From: Athripsodes cinereus
Taxonomy: Eukaryota > Arthropoda > Insecta > Trichoptera > Leptoceridae
DNA: 64,000 nucleotides
Assembly (NCBI GenBank): GCA_947579605.1
Contig: OX388319.1
Location: 20,473,447 to 20,537,446 of the forward strand
Reading direction: 5' to 3'
The notes under the pieces were generated by a model, which saw only the letters and a program-made list of their open reading frames with translations, was not told the origin of the DNA and searched no databases. The translations under genes and the position numbers were made by a program. Of the stretch, positions 47,292-58,951 are shown one piece after another (the stretch's first letter is position 1; each line of letters opens with the position of its first letter).

Positions 47292-47473
47292 CAACTTGTT
47301 CTCAAATCAGTACCATTCTCGACAGCAACATGTTCGGCAACTGAATATCCAAAATATGATCCTGGTTCACCTTGCTTGATCACAGGTAATCTGGGTTCCA
47401 AATTAAAAGATAAAACACATTTTTCACTAATTAACAATACACTTAAAATCACACTTAATATATAAGTCCGCAT
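47292..47473 (-). CDS. Integrin alpha subunit, first coding exon
   Basis: The exon encodes residues 1-60 plus two bases of codon 61 (Trp). Residues 1-22 form a hydrophobic signal peptide (MRTYILSVILSVLLISEKC). Mature sequence starts at FNLEPRLPVIKQGEPGSYFG and continues YSVAEH, the hallmark N-terminus of integrin alpha chains, where the first beta-propeller blade begins. The donor is AGTTG|GTAAGT, so the next exon should supply G and then the usual LLVGAP. The start ATG is supported by an in-frame TAA 15 bases upstream and by the AAA before it. In the family this is a cell-surface receptor chain that pairs with a beta subunit and binds extracellular matrix. No later exon was found in the window, so intron 1 is long or the gene runs past position 1. 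Confidence 0.87.
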
Positions 47474-47720
47474 TTTCACAATTTTTTATTTCATCAATAA
47501 TTTGTATTATATATCTAGGTATATTCACGTTATATTTTATTTTTTCTATGCATTTTTAAAATCGTAAATTCGAAATACATCGCTAACAAGCAATCTAGAA
47601 TCCAGCGCTCCACATTTCCCGCGCAACATCCACCAAGTGTCAACAAACACTAACTTTCGAACGAGTCGATCTGTTGAGTCGAGTATCGAGCAGAAGGAGG
47701 CAAGCCCAAACTACATGCAG
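47474..47720 (-). promoter_or_regulatory. Probable 5' UTR and promoter region of the integrin alpha gene
   Basis: Upstream of the integrin ATG on the minus strand. The stretch 47594-47720 is clearly GC-richer than its surroundings and contains several TCGA and CGCG words, as expected near a transcription start. No TATA box or initiator could be fixed. Confidence 0.3.
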
Positions 47721-48621
47721 ACCGAATTTCGGTATTTATTATTATTTTTACCTGTAATATTTACGTATATAACAATTTTTGTCAAAACATCGCAAAATAA
47801 GTTGTCTAGAATATTAATATTAACAATAACTATGCATTTGCATAGAATTGAGAGATTCGAATTTCAAAATGTTTTCATATTAGCGCGAAGTAGTTTTTTG
47901 GCCATTCATTAATACACGTATTTTCTTCTGAGAACGGTTAAATACTTCAAAGTTTTTACTTTGAACTTTTATCCCCATAATACCTCTAAATCAAATTTTA
48001 TGGATAAATTTCAGCAATGTTCTAAATACCTACCTAACTTACATCAAAAGTTTAACATTCGTCAGATTTATAGAGAACACTCAAAAGAATTCTTTTTAAA
48101 ATAGACTAGGAGCCTTATTTTCTTTTGAGGGCTATAAATAAAGCAATATTTCGAATTATTCAAAGTGTTATAAAATATATCATTTAAAAAATTCTAAATT
48201 TGAAAACTACGGATATTAAAGGAATATGACAGAGACATCTCTTTGTAGTGTTTGAAAATACAAAATAAAAGAACATGAAAGTAGTTCTCGTATTTACCAC
48301 TAGATGGCTAAATGTAAATTTGTTTCGACGTACTGCAGTAGATGGCGGTGAAATACTTTTTTTTCAATCAAATAATGTGCAATTTACCCATTTTAGTACC
48401 CTTTGGCATAAAATGATAAATAATATTACTCAAATCTCCAATTCATTAGTTTGCGGCCCTCAATGATACCTCATATTGTCTATGTGTTTCGTTGTTTTGA
48501 AATCACCTATTAATCTCCATCATTCATCATAAAATGTAATTTGCAGGAACCAAGATGATAGGATATGCATTCTGGTTAATTTTCTAAAACAGCAGAGCTA
48601 TCTATTTCATTGCATCCTATG

Positions 48622-48817
48622 CAGTGTTTCCCAAACTATGGGTCGCAAGCGAATATTGAGTGGGCCCTGAGCATTAAGTTGTTCCATGACTCGCTTCTAG
48701 AGAATCTGAGCATTACCAATATTTATGACTTCTTTTCTCTAAGACAGCTAAAGTGGGTCCCAGGATTGGAAATTTTTGTTAGATGGGTCGGAGCCCAGTC
48801 AACTTTGGGAACCACTG
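48622..48817. mobile_element. hAT MITE
   Basis: The left end CAGTGTTTCCCAAACTATGG and right end CAACTTTGGGAACCACTG are of the same kind as the element at 45070-45267, at nearly the same length (196 bases). The target duplication is eroded. Confidence 0.72.
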
Positions 48818-49224
48818 CTATACTGTTTTAATCAAACATATCTATTCAATATATCTAAATCACTAGCAAACAAACGGAGGATGGCCTAGAGAATAATAGA
48901 ACAGAAAAATATTTTTCACAAAAGCATTTACCTGGTAATTCATAGCGCTGTCTTGTAAATTGTATATCTCCGCAATTTTGCATCTTACAGAGTTAATGCA
49001 GATGTACTGGTGATTTTCAACAGATTTCAACTTCTAGGATAAATTTTCTCTAGGTGTTTTTTTTAGCCATTTGAATAGAAGTTTTTATCACGGATGATTA
49101 TAGCTCTGGTACAAGTCTTTAAAGGAAGAACAATATTGAAAACATGAAAGGAAATTACAAAGCGCCTTTACAGAAAATACTTGGGAGCGCATATTGATTC
49201 TCACAATAAATAATTCTATCTTTT

Positions 49225-49422
49225 GTGGAATTTTTCATAGACAGGTGTTGGAAAAAATTAAGACATTGTACATCTTAAATTCAGCGATGAGGTTTGCCAC
49301 CCATCCTGAATGTCTTGATTTTATATTGACACGAAGAGGACAGCTTGCATGTTTCTTACATGCAGCTGGTCTGCTGGTTACCCCACTTGTGGGATATGCC
49401 GTGATGGTATAGTAGTAGTAGA
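49225..49422 (-). repeat. CCCACAAGTGGG repeat family, copy with (TAG)n end
   Basis: CAGCGATGAGGTTTGCCACC, CATCCTGAATGTCTTGATTT, CTGGTTACCCCACTTGTGGG and ATAGTAGTAGTAG. Well preserved; its plus-strand frame is open through the unit. Confidence 0.65.
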
Positions 49423-50343
49423 TAAAATATAAAACTCTTACCTACTAAGTTTACTGGAATTTAAATATAAGATCCAAAGGTTTAGAAAAAAGGATGAAAT
49501 ATTAAAACAATAACTGTTGTATATAAATTTTATTTAAGAAAATATCGGTGAAAAAAATAAATATATCATACAAATACTGAAAACATGATAATGATAGTAA
49601 TAATAATAGTAATACATAACATTATTTAATATCCAAGACAATATTTCAACGTAGGTATTCATTTGTAAACATCATAATATAAATCTTGCCAAAATACCAG
49701 AGAATATAATCAATTTGAAGCACCAAGTAATAAATATTGCAGCATGACATATTGAAATTGAATGAAAGATTTTTTTTTTGTAGATACAAGACATGACATA
49801 ACATCTATGTCATGTTTTAAAAAAAAAATAGGTTAAAAAAACATCTTCGTATACATCATATTATACAAAGGTTGTTCCAAAAATTCTGTTGCATGCAAAT
49901 TTAATCTTACGATAATCTAACATACATTAAAAAAAATTATAGTGGTAATAACTAAAAAAAACTAATAATGAAAATAGTTAAAATAAGAGATTTGAATGTC
50001 TCAAGAGTATTTAAAATGTATAATAAAATAACTAAAAGCAATACAGAGTAAAGATAATATCACTCGGATACAATAGGAACTAAAATCAAACATCAGCGAT
50101 CTTCAGGGGTAGTGTTGTCATCTTAGAATAGATGGAATCATTGCAAGATGGCAAAATTCATAGAATTGTAGAAGGTGGAATTCAATATATGGTGGAAAAA
50201 CTCCTTGAATAAACAGTGTTTCTTGATTCTCACAATCCAAATTCCATGGCAAACAGCACACCCAAAAGATGTATGTAACTTTGGTAGAGCAACTCTAGGA
50301 TAGAATGAAGATGTTGAATATCTAATGATGTTTCAATGTGATA

Positions 50344-50349
50344 TTTATT
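50344..50349 (-). promoter_or_regulatory. Candidate poly(A) signal of the unrecognised gene
   Basis: AATAAA on the minus strand, 119 bases after the TGA stop at 50468. It is the first canonical hexamer downstream of the stop. The surrounding DNA is AT-rich, so chance occurrence is possible. Confidence 0.35.
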
Positions 50350-50467
50350 AATAAACATTAAATGTAAGCCACCATTTTCAAATCTTTTACATTCATTCTG
50401 ATGTTAAACATTGCTTTTAACTGTAATAATACTTCCCGATGCACACATTCTACACATACAAGGCTCC

Positions 50468-50800
50468 TCAAGGCAGAGGATGGAAGGTGAGCTCAGTCTG
50501 AGACTGTACAAACAGTTGGTTCAGTTGAGAGTCCAGACCGACATCATAAACGGTGACAACTCTCGCTTTTGAGCTATTGGGATCCTTCTGTACCACAGCT
50601 ACACCAGATACTCGGATGAGATGGACTTCTGAATCCACAGTACCACCTCCAGTGGTAGCCAGTGTCATGTGACATGTAACATCTACTTGGATGTGCTTTA
50701 CCACAGCCTTCTTTGTCTGTCCTGGGACAGATATCAATTCTGTGAATTGCTCAACTTGAGGAAGATCAGCACGGAAAACTTGAGCTTCTCCCAAATGCTC
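50468..50800 (-). CDS. Unrecognised gene, last coding exon
   Basis: The exon is 333 bases from acceptor GTTATTTTAG to a TGA stop, phase 0. It encodes EHLGEAQVFRADLPQVEQF, then a Val- and Thr-rich beta-like domain (VKHIQVDVTCHMTLATTGGG; SEVHLIRVSGVAVVQKD) ending in FHPLP. This region loosely mirrors the 51653-51299 exon (TGTAVVKK against SGVAVVQK), which suggests that the beta-like segment is also duplicated. Confidence 0.82.
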   Translation of the reverse strand, partial: EHLGEAQVFRADLPQVEQFTELISVPGQTKKAVVKHIQVDVTCHMTLATTGGGTVDSEVHLIRVSGVAVVQKDPNSSKARVVTVYDVGLDSQLNQLFVQSQTELTFHPLP

Positions 50801-53800
50801 CTAAAATAACAATGTCATATTTGTTACATTTACTGTCATTAATAAAAGAATATCATAAAACTATTTTATTATCTTCCACATCTTGTATGAATATTGATTA
50901 TAACAAAATACAATGGTAAAATGAAAATGTTAACTTACCCCATTAGACTTGACCTCAAACCTCATTCCCACATGAATAGCCCTGGGCTCAAACCCATAAC
51001 CATCGGGATGAGAATCAGACCAGAAGTAATTGTTTGGTTCATTCAAAGAGTCTGGAGCAAAGGTAATTCTCTTTCCATATCCCATGCCAACAGACTGTAA
51101 GAGCAGAGATCTTCCTTGGAAGAGATATCTCTTGGATCCAGCAGGACGAACTTTGTAGTGGAAACCAGTAATGATGCGAGGGTCAACAAAAGTACCTGGA
51201 ATAAAGATAATATGATTATTATCACACATTATACTAGTCTTTTAGGAATGTTTTTTGAATAAAAAATAATGAACAAAGCAATGTATAAGAGTGCATACCA
51301 ATTACAGGGTGTTCATATGGCTCCAAGCCAACAATGGAATATTGAGTTGGGACATCACCAATCAACTCTCCCGACACATTGACTCTCCTCAGACAGGACT
51401 GGATACCAGGTTTCAGCTCATATCCCTTCTTGTTAGTTTTCACTGAGTGGCCAATAGTAACATTGATCACTTTAGTCACACATGCACCAGCTTTTCCACG
51501 TGACTTTTTTACTACAGCTGTTCCTGTCATGGGAATAATGGTTGTTTCACCATTCTTCTCATACCATTCCACTTTACTAAGTGTCTTCACCTTAATGTAC
51601 TTTTCAATAGATCCATCATGAAGAATTTTACAGTCTTGTTCATATTGCTCCTTCTGTAAACAAGAATAAAAACAAGATTAACTCTGTTTCAAAACCACTA
51701 TCATGTATCTTACACAATTTAACCCATCAGTGAGTGTAAATATAATTTAATAAGTCTATGTCCGTGTACCAAGGAGAGCCCAGATTTATACACAATAATG
51801 AAAAAAATTGTAGGCAGAACTCACAGAGACATCTGTGAAATTATTAATTGATAATTTTCCGTATAATATATTTTATAATACAATCAACACTAGTTTGGTA
51901 GCATTAAACATCCATTTTAGATAGAAACAAAATAATGCTACAAAAAAATTAAAGAATCTTTTCAAAAGGTAAAATAAATAGAAATATATATTTACCTCCA
52001 ACTGCACAACTTCCATGGTTCCCTGTGCATCATGATTTGCATCAAATACAGTAAATTTATCTCCAACAGAAATGGCTTCAATCTCAAATGAATATCCCTC
52101 AGGTCTCGAGTCACTCCAGAAATAGTTATCATTCTCATTCAATGTGGAATCAACTGATTCAAATGTAAACCTCCTGGCATATCCTCGTCCAATACTAAGC
52201 AGAGTCAAAGCCTTCCCTCCAAATAGACATCTTAGTTTCTTACCAGATGATGAATTCAAACCCTGAAAATATCCAATTATATTAGAAAAATGTCTCTGAT
52301 GATAGGAAAACAATTGAATAGTGGAGGACTGAGAGAAAATAGTGGTGTATGCTTGGAAATTCAGATAGATAGATATAAAGAAATGTTAATTTCGAATCAA
52401 TGTCGATTAGTTCTAATTTTTCAAACGTTTTTTAATACCAGAAACAAAATAGAGGAAACAAATTTGACAAACATTGTAAATATTTTTAGCAAAAATAATA
52501 TTGAGTCCATTGAAAAAGAACATCAATAAAATTCATAATGAATGCAAAACAGCTGTCCATACAAGCAAACTAGGCCACCAACTAAGGCACTGACAAGAGA
52601 TTGTAGATATCACATAAATCTCCCCATTGAAATATGTCACTGACGGAGCTGTCAATACAATATTTCTTTCAACCCTTTGGTAGATCACTTAGTTTAGATT
52701 TCGCTGTTTGCATTTACTTTTAAATTACAATATAATGTCATATGAAGTAGACAACAAAAAAAGTTTAAAAACAATGAAAATGTTAATTATATGTGTCTTT
52801 TTACAAAGATAACTCAGTAGTTTTTGTATCTGGTATATTCTGAAAAATAATTCCTGAATCAGTATAGCATTATACTCTATACCTAATTTAAATTTCCTAA
52901 TTTAAAAGAGGATAGAATTTTATCCTCTGAATACTGCCAAAAACATCTACAAAATAAACCTGGCATTACATGTAAATCATAGATAAAAATATTTACATGT
53001 GTCAACATTATTTACATTGCAGAATGTGTATTGACTTGGCTAAAGTAAGTTAAATTAATTACAGATATCCAATTTGCATATGTAACAAACTTCATTTTTC
53101 ATACAGTTACTTATGTAAAGGTACAGCCAAAAGTTTGTGTAGTTTTTTTTTTAAATATACCTAAATAAAATATGATATCATGATGAGCACCTTGCTAAGT
53201 TTATATGGCGACGTTAACTAACTGAGTGATGAAAATGAGACACCAAATATATGAAAATGTATTATTTAATGAAGCAAACAATGAACACAAGAAATGAGTT
53301 ACTATTCATGAGGTTATCATTTCGATTTCAACAATCTTCAATCTTCGGGACAAGGATATTTATAGGTAAATCTTTTATTTTTCATTAAAGGTTTGAAACG
53401 ATTCATTCTTATCAATATATTTGTTTGATACATATTTATATAATAGAATATCATAAAAATCTATAAATTGTGACGGCATTACTCTTATAGATGTGTATTG
53501 GCACACTATGTTATTATACTTCCCCATGTTGCTCTACGCAGATCGAAGCCCGGGAAGAGTCCATGGGTGTGGTCTTCATGATGAATTTCTAAACGCCTTC
53601 CACTTCAGCCAATGTTTCGTTTATTTTATGATGACATAAGTTGCCAATACACAGTCTAATTGTAATATTTAGATAACAAATTATTTATTTGCATTGTTTT
53701 TTTTTATTTACTAAAAAATAATACTTTTTCATAAGATGGTGTCCTTATAATAATGAAGGAAAAAACAAGCTATACACCACCTTTATTTTTAACATTGTGG

Positions 53801-56139
53801 GACATCATAAGAAACAATGACAATAGAGTTTACAAGAAAAATAAACAAATAAAATGGCATAGAAAAAAAAGAAAAATGGAGACTCACGTTGTCCTATAAT
53901 TGGACCAAAGGACTCCTGCCCTTATACCGTTTTTACTGGAATTCAAAACAAATACATTTTATGGGCAAAGTGAAAACCTTGCCAAATTGCAAATGCCAAA
54001 TTTTACCTTGAAATACGTCGACAGTAGAATAAAAACAACTCAACACACACCAATATTATTCATACTAATCTCATCCACGAACACGATCATACATCATAGA
54101 ATACATAACAATTCATTCTAACACAGAAATCTAATAAATAATCCAAACAAAAATAATAGAGCTTATAAAGTATCTCACGTACGTTTCCATTCTTTCCTCA
54201 TTCATTCGATCTTGATTTCAAATTGTAATTTTTTTTTAAAGTTTTATATTTATATTCAATCATTAAGTTACGACGTTTTTGATAACCATCTATAAATAGC
54301 AATATAAGGATAGGAACATTCACTGAGAGATATAGCAACAAGCGCAGAAGGAATCAATGTGATGCATGCAACATTTAACAATGATATTGGAAGTATGTGT
54401 TGCATGCCAACAGTTATTATAATGAATATATTTGTCTATTTATTTATTTCATCAGACATTATTAAAAAGCATTTTATAACAGACCATATTGACATCATCT
54501 AGTTTGTTTCAATCAACTTAAATTTAATCCCCGTAACTTATTTTAAGGAGTAATTTTTTTTTAAATTAATGTTTTTATTTTAAATTTCTCAATTAAAATA
54601 TGTAGTAATGATAATGAATTACACAAACTCTTGATTTCATTGGGACATAAAAATAAATTTTAAAAATAACAAAAAGTGTGTTTTGTGTTAATCGTGACAA
54701 TGGTGATAACCAACAGGTACAAGAAAACTATATTCGTGTTTTTAGTAATAAGATTTATATCAATACTGAATTTTTAAAGATTTAGGTCTGTTTGAGTTAA
54801 AATATATCCTTAAAAATTTATGTTTTCAAATTTTTATTCAACAAAAGAAAATAAGCTACACTAAATACTCACCTTAAAGACGGCTTAAAATAATACTTTA
54901 TGATTAAAGTCAAATAACTATACCAAAGCAAATTAAAAATCTGTATTTTATGGACAACCTAATTTGATCAATGTGTTAAATTATCATAGGGATTACTTGC
55001 ATTCCATTTTTAAACTTATTTCAAATCACATTTTGTGACCATAGACAAAGTTGAAGCATTTTTTTATTAGCAAAAGAATGATTAATTTTACAACTTACAA
55101 AATATTTCTTTTTGCTTTGATACAATCATCAACAGGTAATTTCTTTTATTCTCATATTTTAAACTAGCACTTTTATGTGGATATAATATTCTCAAGGCAT
55201 ATTTTCGCCTATCAAGAATAGATTATGAGACTTGTCATTCCCTATCAACACTCAATATTTATAAAATAGCAACACTGGAAGAAATTTTATGTTCCCTCAA
55301 TTATTTCAAAATCCACCTTAACCATTATAGCATCAAACATTTGTAAAACTTGAGTAATGACACTAAAAGGGTTAAGACTTTATTTTTATTAATTTGAATC
55401 ACATGAACAATTATTTGTTAGAAATGTGTGATTTAGTATGAATAAAAAGGAATACATAAAATATCTTAGCAATCCATCAAGAGTTAAGGACTGCAGCATT
55501 GTAAAGTTGTCAAAACCTCAAAAATAACATCCGAATGGATTCTAGATCGATTGGTCTGTTGCATAGAAATGAAAAATAGACGAATTATGTATAGAAGTTA
55601 AATATAGACTCATTTTTTTATAAAATAATGAAGATAATCTGGGTACATGAGTATGTATTCACTATCACATAACAACCTTCATATTTTTAGGTCAAATTAC
55701 AATGGAGTCGCACAAATACTGCAAAGGACAGTTAAAAAACAAATACAATAACTTAATGTGTGATATTTTGAGGTTGTGACATTCTCCTATGTTGAACATA
55801 TAGCATAATATGAACAAAGCACACATAATAATATATCATATGACAACGAGGACAGTAATTTATTTATAAGCATTTTGACAAGTCCCATTTATACTTAAAT
55901 GATAATGAATTATTAAACATAAGACTGGAAACACTGAAACTAACCTGTAGAGGTTGAACTCTGTACCGGAAGCCTGTCTGTACTCTGGGATCAATATATA
56001 CTCCAATGACTGGCAGCTGATGAATGGCAAGAGGTGGGACTACATATACAGCTGGAATGTCTCCTAAGCGACCAGCGTCTAATATAACTGGTCCTCTGCT
56101 TATCTTACGTTTGGCACGGCCCTCACGAGCGATCAAACC
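50468..56139 (-). CDS. Unrecognised two-module protein, five 3' exons (5' end missing)
   Basis: Five minus-strand exons join with consistent phases: 56139-55945, 52262-51996, 51653-51299, 51195-50939 and 50800-50468 (TGA stop). Together they give 1407 bases, 468 residues. All four introns are GT-AG. The first exon starts in phase 0 with no ATG, so upstream exons are missing. The protein contains two copies of one module. Copy 1 has LPVIGVYIDPRVQTGFRYRV and then NYFWSDSRPEGYSFE; copy 2 has HPVIGTFVDPRIITGFHYKV and then NYFWSDSHPDGYGFE. Each also holds a Gly-Asp-(I/V)-Pro motif before the repeat and a G(R/M)GYxxRxTF motif before the FWSD motif. A C-terminal domain of about 100 residues follows. 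No signal peptide or membrane segment is visible in this part. I do not recognise the family and assign no function. Reading frames, splice sites and the repeat pattern make it a real gene. Confidence 0.8.
50939..51195 (-). CDS. Unrecognised gene, exon with second DPR and FWSD motifs (module 2)
   Basis: The exon is 257 bases. It begins with the last two bases of the split Gly codon (acceptor TTTATTCCAG) and ends in phase 0 (GGG|GTAAGT). It encodes TFVDPRIITGFHYKVRPAG, GMGYGKRITF and NYFWSDSHPDGYGFEPRAI. In module 1 the same content is split over two exons, so the intron after FRYRV(QPLQ) has no counterpart here. Confidence 0.82.
51299..51653 (-). CDS. Unrecognised gene, linker exon and start of module 2
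   Basis: The exon is 355 bases, starting in phase 0 (acceptor TTTACAG|AAGGAG) and ending after one base of a Gly codon (donor G|GTATGC). It encodes a lysine-rich, beta-strand-like stretch (WYEKNGETTIIPMTG), then SGELIGDVPTQYSIVGLEP, which parallels GRLGDIPAVYVVPPL of module 1, and HPVIG. The Gly codon is completed by GT at the start of the next exon. Confidence 0.82.
51996..52262 (-). CDS. Unrecognised gene, exon with first FWSD motif (module 1)
   Basis: The exon is 267 bases, 89 codons, phase 0 at both ends. The acceptor is ATATTTTCAG and the donor GAG|GTAAAT. It encodes GLNSSSGKKLRCLFGGKALT, then GRGYARRFTF, the motif NYFWSDSRPEGYSFE, and a stretch ending VVQLE. Its equivalent in module 2 is the 51195-50939 exon (GMGYGKRITF, NYFWSDSHPDGYGFE). 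Confidence 0.82.
52263..55944 (-). other. 3.7 kb intron of the unrecognised gene
   Basis: Bounded by donor GTTAGT (55944) and acceptor CAG (52263). AT-rich with no coding signal. The only recognisable insertion is an inverted-repeat MITE at 53492-53653. Confidence 0.7.
53492..53653. mobile_element. Inverted-repeat MITE inside an intron
   Basis: The left end TGTGTATTGGCACACTATG and right end CATAAGTTGCCAATACACA are imperfect inverted repeats of about 27 bases, enclosing a GC-richer core. The length is 162 bases. No clear target duplication is seen, so the superfamily is unassigned. Confidence 0.6.
55945..56139 (-). CDS. Unrecognised gene, first visible exon (module 1, N-terminal part)
   Basis: The exon is 195 bases, 65 codons, phase 0 at both ends. 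The acceptor is TTTTTTAG at 56140-56147 and the donor is CAG|GTTAGT. It encodes a basic stretch (GRAKRKISRG), then GRLGDIPAVYVVPPL and the first copy of the PVIG-x-(Y/F)-(I/V)-DPR motif, ending in VQPLQ. The next exon follows after a 3.7 kb intron. Any exon upstream is unseen. Confidence 0.78.
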
Positions 56140-57685
56140 CTAAAAAATAAAAGAATTTTGATTATACAATAAATTTAAAAGTTATATCTACTTACTCAAT
56201 GTCTAGAATTTAAGACACATTTTTTTAGGTATGTAAATGTTTTAACGAACCTCAAAATAATACTGGCTGACGAAAGCCACTAAATGACTCAGAAAAGAAC
56301 TGGTGAAAATAGGTGAATGATAAAACACCAACATTGTTAAAAAGTAATGAAGATATCAGTCACATATTCTAATTTTATGTAAGTAAAAGAACAATCACAC
56401 TAAAAGTAAAAATATAAATTTAAATCACTTTTTTTCACAAATGGCAACATTGTGATAAAACTTCAAATAATATTGGACACAAGCACAGTATGAAGATTTT
56501 AATTCATCCAAAATCCATCTTTATTCAGACACGAGTTCACAAAGATGAACTAAGTAATTGTGTATTACTGATTTGTTTGATATGATTTGCGACTAACAAT
56601 TATTGTAAACAATCTACCTAATTAAATGCCAAATATAATTGTAGTATGTAGGTGGATGCATTAATATATCATTATAGTAAACATTAAAGGGTGCTGTGCC
56701 AAAAAATAAGTCGTAATTGTAATGGAATTTGAACATGTGTAGATAATTAGATATAGAAAAACTAGAAATACACAATGCTCACTAATCATAATTAATATCA
56801 AATTTTAATGTATTTTTTCTTTAAGAACTACCTACAAATTAAACTTGTCTTAGTAAATTAAAACATAATTATATTTGTTTTCTTCAAATACCCTAAACGA
56901 ACTTTACAACAAATATAGGAAACAATCATTATAAGGTCCTAAATAAATTATAAATTAAACTAATTCCAAACCGGATAATAAGCACACATGTGTACATGTA
57001 CCTATCAAGTCGACATTTTGATTAGTGTATAATACCTATATTGTTATGTCCCTTCAATAAAATGAATAATTTTTTTCCTTAAGAATTATTTTCATTTCCC
57101 CCCTTCCATTTATTTACTTCCAAAAAAAGACGAAACTCGGTTTTTTAATAAATCCAGATACATCCCCAAAAACCCTCAGTGTACTGTAGTTTATACACTT
57201 CGTAACATTAGTAAACTTATAATTCGTAATTATCACACTAATTTCTAATCTAATTAATTTCTATACTTCATGTATGGCACATAAATGGACGCTGCAGAAC
57301 AGTGCTTCTAAGAAGTATTTAACAATAAAACAATAATTATACAGTCAATAAACAACTGGATAATTAATAGTTCAACAGAATAGACTCATTATTTGTAAAC
57401 ATAATGTTATTTGCGTAATAAGTAACATAAATTCAGGCTACTTAATTCCAGAGAAAAAAAGCCTCTCAACATTTTGTACAATTGATTTTTACGATCCACA
57501 AAACTTTTCGTCAATCGCTTTATTTGTACATAATAAAAATAAGAAGGGGCGATGCGTTGGGTCAGCAACAAAATTATTGATAAGAAACATTATTATGACT
57601 GGTTAATTCAGGTTAAGTGAATGAATAAATAAAAACAAAAATATGTTTTATTTTTTATTAATACGTAAAACAATGTTCAAAGTTC
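56140..57685. other. Upstream flank or intron of the unrecognised gene
   Basis: The missing 5' exons of the 50468-56139 gene should lie here or further right. No exon with matching phase was convincingly found. Confidence 0.4.
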
Positions 57686-58069
57686 ATATCGACGTTTCAG
57701 TTCCACACATCAACAAGTCGAAATGTCTTATATTCGAGAAATCGCACATTTTTGTAATTTTACTATATTTATATTTTAACACAACAAAAAATGAAATATA
57801 CCATAAAATAATCACACTGTTACAGGCGTTATGTTGTCTTTATACTGTGCAATTGTTAAATAATTCGAAATATTTATTTGTGGAATTGAAAATAGGTATA
57901 TAATTTTTTTTTCATTAACCTAATAATCAATATATAATGGGAACCGTGTATTTTTTTAAGTTATTTGTTTGTGAAATTAATAGAGTAGAGTTGATTTTGT
58001 GAATTACCAATCAAATCAAAATTTTCGAAAATTTCGACTTGTTGATGTGTGGAACAGGACCGTCGATAT
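57686..58069. mobile_element. Inverted-repeat DNA element, short copy
   Basis: The ends pair over about 40 bases: GTTCCACACATCAACAAGTC at the left and GACTTGTTGATGTGTGGAAC at the right, with ATATCGAC / GTCGATAT outermost. Same family as 35619-36442, but without the nested insertion. No coding capacity. Confidence 0.75.
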
Positions 58070-58784
58070 TTCAATAGTCAAAGTATATAAATAAGTTATC
58101 AACGTAAATAAAATTTAATAATACCTATCGAACGGGAATATCCGGCACTATATGTTACAATCATTCATGAGACAGTTAACAACAGACCAGACTTTTTTTT
58201 ATCTAAAGAAGACATGGACGAAAATAATATTATTATATCATCACGAAAATATTATAATATTATTAACAATCCCCTCACTAAAATTATGTCAATACGCAAT
58301 AAAAAATCCAAAACGCAATTTGCACGCGATATGAGTAATTAATTAACAGAAAAATATAGGTACCTAGTTCATTATCTATCTGGTTAATGTTTTTTCGCTC
58401 TATTACAAAAAACTTAAATTTAACAAAATAAATAAAATCTTTGTTATGATCGTGTCTTTCAGCGTATCTGTTTTCATATTAGCTGACGATCCACCCACTG
58501 AAAAATAATGAAGTAGGAACTCACTGAAAAAAAATATAATATTCTAACAACGTAGGTATATTGGATATTTCTCAAGTAGGTACCTGCGTATAAACTGAAT
58601 TCTGCCGACTTTAAAATTGCATTATTAAGTCTTTGAAAAAGTCACATTTTTTTAAATCTAGAAATGCTCGCAACTCTAGCTTTTGTAGCTTTTTTGAATA
58701 AAATTGGCTCTAAAAGCTTGATGGTTAACTTCGCAAATATATATATATATACTTACACCATTATGGGATTAAAATGCGCCTTGA

Positions 58785-58951
58785 TTTTTTTTTATTTTTT
58801 AAAAAGATATATCTGGGTTGGTTATAAACCCAAATACAACCTTATACACCTTTCACACTAAGTTTGTGCCGTGAAAAGGGAGTTTGCCGGCACCTGGGAT
58901 CGAACCACGGACCCCTTGTTCTGAAGGCCGAGACTCTACCTCCAGATCGAA
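58785..58951 (-). mobile_element. tRNA-derived SINE, copy 2
   Basis: The minus strand has an A-box region (TCTGGAGGTAGAGTCTCGGC), an intact B box (GTGGTTCGATCCCAGG), the shared body AAAGGTGTATAAGGTTGTAT and a poly(A) tail. Pol III promoter boxes in tRNA spacing make this a SINE rather than a tRNA gene. Confidence 0.82.

Noticed and set aside
49789..49816. CATGACATA / TATGTCATG hairpin as a microRNA
   Set aside because: Only about 13 pairs with a tiny loop in the 3' flank of the unrecognised gene; too short for a precursor.
50894..51621. Plus-strand open frames opposite the exons
   Set aside because: Antisense shadows of the minus-strand exons, which have matching splice sites and repeated motifs.
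57643..57903. 86-codon plus-strand open frame
   Set aside because: It lies inside the inverted-repeat element at 57686-58069 and has no protein-like composition.
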